Part shown: positions 57,498 to 64,000 of the stretch, piece by piece
How the letters are laid out: each line of letters starts with the position of its first letter
How positions within the stretch are numbered: the stretch's first letter is position 1
From: Marasmius tenuissimus
Taxonomy: Eukaryota > Basidiomycota > Agaricomycetes > Agaricales > Marasmiaceae
Assembly (NCBI GenBank): GCA_029532415.1
Contig: JAQOTA010000054.1
Location: forward strand, 620,001 to 684,000
Direction: 5' to 3'
DNA length: 64,000 nucleotides
Notes under the pieces: model-generated
Databases searched by the model: none
Told to the model about the DNA's origin: nothing
Seen by the model: the letters and a program-made list of their open reading frames with translations, nothing else
Program-made: the position numbers and the translations under genes

Positions 57498-59694
57498 TCA
57501 TTGCGTCTTGGATCTATGCTTGCGCTCCTTTCGCCGAATGTACTTCCTGGCCTTTGGGATGCCAAACTGAGAGAAAGGAGGTCAGTGCTAGCAGTCCGTG
57601 ACGAGAATGAGGGAGCACCACCCACCTGAACAATAGGGAATAGAATAAGGAAAATACTTCCAATCGTCCAACCCCACTTCACGGTCGCAGGGAAAGGCGT
57701 CGGGAATTGCCCCTTACTCCACTTGAAGATAACGAGAAGTTCAGTCCCAATGGTAGCCAAGAGAAGCCAGACATGTTGGCCCATTCGTACGGCTCGTCTA
57801 CCCAAGACGTTCAGCAGAGCAGTACATCTCAAACGGGGTAATACTGACCTGGGATCGTTAATATATTGATATAGCTCCCGGACCGCGGGAAGACCCCACA
57901 GGAAAACGCATGCTAAACGCATTATCACTATCGGGTGATCCGGTTCCATCCATAGCAGAGCCTATACAACAATCAATGAATGACGAGGAAAACACGTATA
58001 CTCGGTGGGGGTAACGTACCTTGAGGTAGAACGGGTTCAGCTCCGCAGCGAGGAATACGGATAGCAACCCCACGACAGCAATGTAATGGGTGAAGTCTTG
58101 CGCTATCCCCCATTCGAATGAGGTAAAGTCGTGAGGCGAAAACTGGCTAAGGACTCGCTTCGCCTTCGAACGGAAACCACGAGATTGTCGGAGACCACGC
58201 CACCCATACGGCTACGAAAGGAGCATGTCAATTCGTGCGGGAAGGAGACAAGGGAGTGTGAACAGTACCTTGACTTCAAAATACTGGCACACTTTCATTC
58301 CTACCTCGAGACGTCAGTAAAAGCCACATATTGAACGGAAGGTCATTTACCCAGATATGTTCCAAGCCAGTTGCAGAGCAGAACATCAAGTATCCACTGT
58401 CAAATGGAATGGACGCCACTGAGAAAACAGGTGACTTCAACAACAAATGGGAACATACGTGATCCCACCAGCACTAGAACCCATACATTAACGCCGAATC
58501 TAATGTGGCGGGATGGGATACGCACCTCATCAAAATTGGCAAGTTGATGCTGCAGGCTATACTCTGCAAGTTCGAATGCAATACTGAGAATCTGGGGCGC
58601 CATCAGATGTCCGCCACTATCATAGAGCGACAGAAACCTTACCCAACAAAACCAATAATCTCGAAGAATCATCGCCTTCCCGAACCATCCCAGAGCATGA
58701 GCGAGGCAGAATATGTCAATCGCATTCTGGGGTGGCAGTAGCGGGGGGAAAGATCAGCGAAATTACAACCCCTCACGACCGAGGAACGTACCCATATGGT
58801 TTTAGGATTGAATGAACAATCTTCCCCGTAGCTTCTCTCCGGTAAGGGTTTTCCCAAACTCGGATCCAGGTGTGTCATCATAGTACGGGCGGATCCGAGA
58901 TCTTGGAACAACAGAAAAACAAGGGCCAACTCGTACAGGAGATTGATCCCAAGCACCATTCTCCAAAATGCTAAATGAAGGGATAACAGAACAGCACTCA
59001 GTACGGCGGAGTAACACAAACGAGGCGGCAGAAGCGGACCTGGGTGCGGTCGAATAAAAGGTCCGTCACGGAACTGAATCATGGAGAACATCAAGAATGA
59101 CACGATGGCGGCATAGACGCCCCTTCAATGTTCAACATCAAGTGAGCAATTCAGAAATTTGGGGTGCGAGAGAAGAGACGTACACTCTACGTTTGTCACG
59201 TCCCTCCTCCAATACATCTTGGGTGGTAGCGACGTAGGCCAATACGATCAAACCGACGGCGAGGGCTGATAGCGTTATAGGCTTGTAAAAGAATCTAGAG
59301 CGGAAATGAGTCTTTCCGTAAGTTTCCTTACAGATTGACTGGCACGCACTCGACGCTTGTGTCATGTTTTTCTTGAAATGGTGTGATTCTGGTATATGAT
59401 TCGGTTCTATCGGCCTGCCGATCCAAGGAGGAAGCATTAGAATCAATGAGGGGCGCTCTTCTGGGAAGTTTGAAGGAACTAATTCCGTACATCATACCCT
59501 ATCAAAAATCAAGAACTTTAGTTACAAACCTCGTGCAGAAAAGAACAGCAAGAAAAGGAGAGCTCACATTTCACGGGTACTCCGTCCAGGCCTGGCTTTG
59601 GTTCAGGGTCTATAGCAGGTGACAAAAGAACATCTGAATCCTCTCCAGGCGATGTGGGCGACAGTTCTGGGTTGTCGTCGTTGACAGCTGCCAT
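57498..59694 (-). CDS. Phosphatidylserine synthase, base-exchange type (PTDSS1/2-like)
   Basis: It starts at 59694 (MAAVNDDNPELSPTSPGED) and stops at 57498-57500, with about nine introns and roughly 500 residues. Spans and motifs of the PSS family appear in order: 'PITLSALAVGLIVLAYVATT', 'RDGPFIRPHP' spliced to 'AFWRMVLGINLLYELALVFL', and 'HLDPSLGKPLPERSYGEDC'. Then come 'AIDIFCLAHALGWFGKAMIL' with 'RDYWFCW', 'LSIAFELAEYSLQHQLANFD', and 'AELNPFYLK' followed by 'VIMRLACVFLWGLPAVREL'. Known reaction: exchange of serine for choline or ethanolamine on an existing phospholipid, in the ER. Ascomycete yeasts instead use a CDP-diacylglycerol enzyme (Cho1) of another family. The C-terminus is Arg/Lys-rich (RKERKHRSKTQ). 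Exon borders are approximate. Confidence 0.87.
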
Positions 59695-62185
59695 AACGAC
59701 CAAACACTGTAAGAAATTTTCTTCCTGGATGTGCGATGAAAAGCGTTAGAGAAAGACCAAAGAGATGTGACGTCCAACAATAAGAGAGCGTTAACGGAGC
59801 AGGCTGAGGAAGGCGTTGTGGTCACTGGTGAAAGGCGAGGTGGGATTACGTCGTTGTGACCGTACGCGGTGTGCTCTCGTCACAGAACAGTCACAACCGT
59901 CACGCCTCTTGTCTTGAACTTCCACCACTACACCAGGGTCCTAAGCTCGACAAAATACGCAATATCTCTTTAGAAGACTTCGAATCAGTACAAGTCTCTC
60001 ATGAATCCCTCGACAATTATCAGTTGAAGAGAATTTCTCAGGAGAACTAGACAAGCTTCCCGAGCTCTGTTACGCGTTCGCTACTGTGCAAGCGGACGCG
60101 TTGATTGGGGTATCAAGAAAGGTGTGAAATCGTGCTATCTCATACTTAGCATCATTAACTTGCGACTCCCACCAGTGATACTTCAGTTGTCGTAATTCAT
60201 GGGAGAAATGATGCTGTTCAGCTTCCTGGGATTGCTGGGCGAGTGTCCCATGAGATGACTCCCGGATGTGCGTTGGCTGATAGACCTAATATAATTCTGA
60301 TCATTCACATAGATTCATTCCCCTCAGCGGGGGACACGTTCCTGCACGCCATTAAATCCGGCCGTCTATGGGTGTTTTTCTTTTGATGATTCGCTGTACA
60401 TGGCCATGACGCCCGTGCCCGTGAAATAGGTAGTTCCATCATCCCGAATCAATCGTGTTCTCGAATTCTTCTCACACCTTCGTACGCGTGTAAGCTTTCT
60501 CCTTTTACCTGTCGGGATTTCTGAACAGCCCATAATCAAGATACCGCTAGAGATCCCGTTGAACTGGTTAATACGCCACGATCAGCTGGCCTGCCTCGTT
60601 CGGGTAAGCTGGATGTTGCGAAGACGAGTTCGCAACTCGATACGGTTATTCAACTCAGGCCTACCCTTCAAGTCTAATAGGGCTCTATCCCTTCCTGGGC
60701 GTAGGGTCCGGGCGGTCTCGTGCGTTCTCGTCAATGCTACAGTGCTGTAGCAGCTCTGATCATTGGAACATTCATTACAGTTATTCGTTTGACTCATCAA
60801 TGGACTCTTCCAGAAACTGATGGCGCTTGAACCTAGTATCCTACCCCCTTTCCGTCATGAACGCAACAAACCGTCGTAACAATGGCTGGGTCTCGCCTGA
60901 CTTATTGGCCAAAGGCCACATGACGTGAGTCCAACTATTCTTGGTTTTAATGGAGTTGGCGGCTCATGAAGCAAGGGGTACAGATAAACTCACCGATGTA
61001 ACCGACGTCTTGGAAGGTTGTGTAGGTGTGAATCGGAATCCGTACCAGACTCCCCATGACCCGCCTTCAGCGGAGGTTTTTGCGTGCGGGAAGCCTCCAT
61101 CAACTCGACGCTGTTAAGATCCTTAACAAGACGAAAACTCGACTTGTCCGTTCTCGCTGTATCAACGGTTCCTCGTTCCCTCCCCTTGCCGACCAATGAT
61201 GACTAACGCCATACTTAAAAATGATAGAAGTTTCCGCTAGGACGATCGACAAAGCCTCGAGGAGATCGCACCGCCAGGTGCGTTTTTATGTCGAAGAACG
61301 CCCCTTCTGATAACACTATCTTGGTTTCTTTCCTATTTCTAAGGCTTGTATACGATTGTGCTTTGACCCCTTGTCATTGACAAGTCCCATCAAATGTGTT
61401 ACCATCCGAAGGAAACAGCGGCTCGGTTGTTTACACGCGCCATATGTATGATGATACATATTTCTCGAAAATGTATGTGACGTTGAATTTACTGGGGGCT
61501 TGTCGCGATTTAATGAGCGCTTGTCGTGATGGTCTATCCTTAGTGACTCGTCCATTGCTTCCACAGACAAACAACATCTTGCCTCGTTGCTATCTATTAC
61601 TCATGGCTTCGCACGCCAACAGTCCTGGAATCGCACCCTCGGATGGTCCGCAGACAACTGTGGAATAAACTCAAGAACCACTGATCTGCGTGAACTAAAT
61701 GACGACCGAATGAGAATGTAATATGTATAGGAGCAGGGCTGAGGCATGTGGGTGAGGGGGGACGTCTGGCCCGGGTTGGATGATGTAGAAAAGACCCGCA
61801 GGACGGGCCCCGGGGGTGCAAACTCTGAAATCTCGGGGATTCGGAAGTGCTCATTGTGCTCGAGATAACCTCCGGAGGAGAAACAAAGCCCCCCCTCTAG
61901 ATATCTATGGATCATTTTGATCCTCAGGGCAATTTTCGCAGGGAGTTCTTAGAATTCTCTTCTGTCACTTCGCCGTGACGTTCTCTCACAGACTCGTGCC
62001 TTCAGTTTCGGGAATGCAATGGGGGTGTGTTACCGTATTGGGAAGACCTCCAATCTGTCAATAATAAAGAGGCATGCCGGCAGAGATCTCGCTTGGGATC
62101 TTGCGAGGTTACTTAATTACCACCGCCAGGACCTCTTAAGGTAGAAGACAAATCTCCTCGAGTCTGTTCTTTTTCGCCCTCAACC
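59695..62185. other. 2.5-kb intergenic stretch
   Basis: No supported gene. Short frames at 60559-60800, 61316-61668 and 61597-61915 occur on both strands without family resemblance or splice support. One small perfect palindrome (CTACAGTGCTGTAG) is at 60737-60750. It probably includes the promoter of the zinc-cluster gene at 62186. Confidence 0.5.
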
Positions 62186-63828
62186 ATGATGACCTCTGAC
62201 CCATTTCAACCTCTGCAGCTCAAAGGCGAAATCATGGATCTTGAATTTACTGTTGATACCGACCATCGGTGTGTGGGCGATGCTAATCATTCTCCGGGCC
62301 TCGATTGACGCGTTGGACGGTGCAGGAAGCGCAGGAGAAATAGGACGACCCAAAGCTGTCTGAATTGTCATACTTCGAAACGCAAGGTGCGTTTGCCAAT
62401 GGATTTTCTCGTCGTTGGAGAATACTGATGAAGTGGCGAAATTTACAGTGTGACCGTAAACGGCCATGTCAGAGGTGTATCCAGCTCGGTCTGGTGCGTT
62501 TCCCCGTCTCTTATTATTTTCTGCGGTTTTTCTTTACCACTCGAATAGACGGGGCTTTGTGTTTACGAGATTGACGATCCTGCGCTGAGGTGTGTACGGT
62601 GCTTCTCTTGAAATAAACTTGCGAGTCAATCGGACTTACGGTTTTCTTTAGAGATGACCCCTCCCTGGACGAAACGACGAGGTTGAGGAACAGGATCGCA
62701 GAGCTGGAGAGCCTCGTACGCGAATTGCGAGGTACGTATTCTCATCTCTCAGTGGCGCAGGTCGCCTCATGTTACTGGTTACTCTCTTTCAAGGCAAGCC
62801 ACATCCTCGCTGGGCAGATAGCAGCTTCCGAGATGGCGACCCTAACGAAAAGTGGCACTCAAGGGCCGCAAAATGTCTACCAGGTGGAAAGCGACGAGCG
62901 CTTTCCCCAGAGCTGGTTCAGGACAACCCTCCCACTCATACTACGAATGGACGCTCCAGTGGCGTCCTTTCTACCCTCTTGTCCCCAATCAAAACCGAGA
63001 ACGTCTCGGACCCCTCTTCTCAGTTATACCGGTTCTCCCCGTCTCCTGCGCCTTCCATGCGCTATCACACCTACCAAACGGACGTCCGATCCTCCCCCGT
63101 AGAGGGTAACGGTGGGCAACGCTCGCCACCATACCGTTCTCCCAACTCTGCCGGATCATATCAGTCTTCCGCCCCTCCCACTTCTAGTTCTTACGCTGGA
63201 GCTTCTGGGCATCCAGCATCCGCATCTAGTTCGTCTTATTCTGATGGCGGAAGTAGCACTGGTGCTCATACCTACCCTCTTTCGGGAAGCGACGATGGCC
63301 GACCCTATTCCGACCATTACTCGGCGAGAGACAGTCCTACCCACTCCAATAGCTACTGCGTCTGTCGAACGAACTCAGCGATTAGCCATTCTTTCTTGAC
63401 GCTTTCTCAACAAGTCCATAGCACGCTTCATACAGTCCGGCAGTATAGCAATCATGCTGCAAACTCGAGATGTGTGATTTATCGTCATATTGAAGACCTA
63501 AACACATTACTGCAACAGTAAGTCCATGGCGCTTGTGTCCCGAGGCCCCTACCCTGATTCGTTTTCTCGTCTTAGATCCAGAGGCAGCGAGTCGAACGAC
63601 TGTGCAGGGCCAGCGTATGACAGCAATACCCCGACAGACAGCGAGATTCTGACACCTGCCTCGACGTCCAGTGGACCGACATCCTTCCATCCTGGCTCCT
63701 CTCCGGGTGGCGGCGTTTCACCGCACGGCGAGTGGACAGCAGCAACCATGTCGCCGACGGGTTACAATCCGTACTTCCCCATGCCACAAGGGGAATCTCA
63801 TTCAATGTATACGCATGTTATGTCTTAA
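62186..63828 (+). CDS. Zn2Cys6 (fungal binuclear cluster) transcription factor
   Basis: It starts at 62186 (MMTSDPFQPLQLKGE). Six introns split it, three of them inside the DNA-binding domain. The spliced cluster reads 'SCLNCHTSKRK' + 'CDRKRPCQRCIQLGL' + 'TGLCVYEIDDPALR', which gives the six Cys (CxxC, x6, C, x5, CxxC, x8, C). A short heptad-like segment 'LRNRIAELESLVRELRG' follows, a likely dimerising coiled coil. The long Ser/Pro/Tyr-rich middle is probably disordered. A Cys/His-containing part includes 'SYCVCRTNSAISHSFLTLSQ'. The last exon ends 'QGESHSMYTHVMS'. There is no fungal_trans middle-homology domain, so it is a small-type regulator. Targets are unknown. Confidence 0.88.
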
Positions 63829-64000
63829 CTCGTTATCTTGAGATTTTTTTCATTTCGGTTTCATTTCCCTGTACTTGACTTAGCGTCCCTCCCAGCGTCC
63901 CTCCGTTCTTTTTCTCTGTCCTTTCTTGCATGCACTCCCTTATCTGCTATGGACTTTTACAGCTATCATTGTCATTATTAGTCACCTCATTGTTTCTTGC

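Noticed and set aside
60720..60760. Short palindrome CTACAGTGCTGTAG as an RNA or site
   Set aside because: Isolated and too short to support a terminator, tRNA or ncRNA call.

Overview
The window is nuclear DNA of a filamentous basidiomycete, most likely an agaricomycete. Genes are broken by short introns of about 40-100 nt with GT..AG ends. The families fit this group: a DyP-type peroxidase, a DUF6533-type membrane protein, ACS-family MFS transporters, a Zn2Cys6 regulator and many F-box/leucine-rich proteins. I saw no bacterial features, CRISPR arrays or rRNA. Gene models were assembled by hand from reading frames, splice signals and paralogue comparison. Exon borders given to the base were phase-checked.

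Layout. 1-3616: the 3' part of a GDA1/CD39 nucleoside diphosphatase (+) and a secreted DyP peroxidase (-). 3617-7356: no convincing gene. 7357-15577: three secreted, Lys-rich or acidic proteins of unknown function. The first two are diverged paralogues sharing a signal peptide, a 5' leader, an all-phase-0 exon design and a C-terminal RQEDF tail. 15683-43985: an accessory block with eight F-box/LRR-like genes and one F-box-derived pseudogene, interspersed with a lysine-rich putative nuclear protein, a DUF6533 membrane protein flanked by inverted copies of a short TIR element, a THEM6-like thioesterase and an unknown multi-span membrane protein. 44729-45428: a small unknown membrane protein. 45790-51544: two tandem MFS transporters. 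51545-55779: no recognisable gene. 55780-63828: conserved genes, namely KIN17, a base-exchange-type phosphatidylserine synthase and a Zn2Cys6 regulator.

The most interesting observation concerns three of the F-box genes (15683-17828, 28864-31107, 38202-40407) and the pseudogene at 31270-32604. All begin with the same ~115-residue module: start MSN, a beta-beta-alpha layout and an ending like 'IHVIL'. It is joined through introns at identical places and phases to an F-box/LRR-like body and an acidic Ser/Asp/Tyr tail. The module resembles the ubiquitin-like N-terminal header of Crinkler (CRN) proteins. If so, this is a ubiquitin-like-header/F-box fusion family expanding and decaying locally, as a set of putative SCF ubiquitin-ligase adaptors with unknown targets. 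The fusion is read directly from sequence and splice phases; the Crinkler link and the function are inference.
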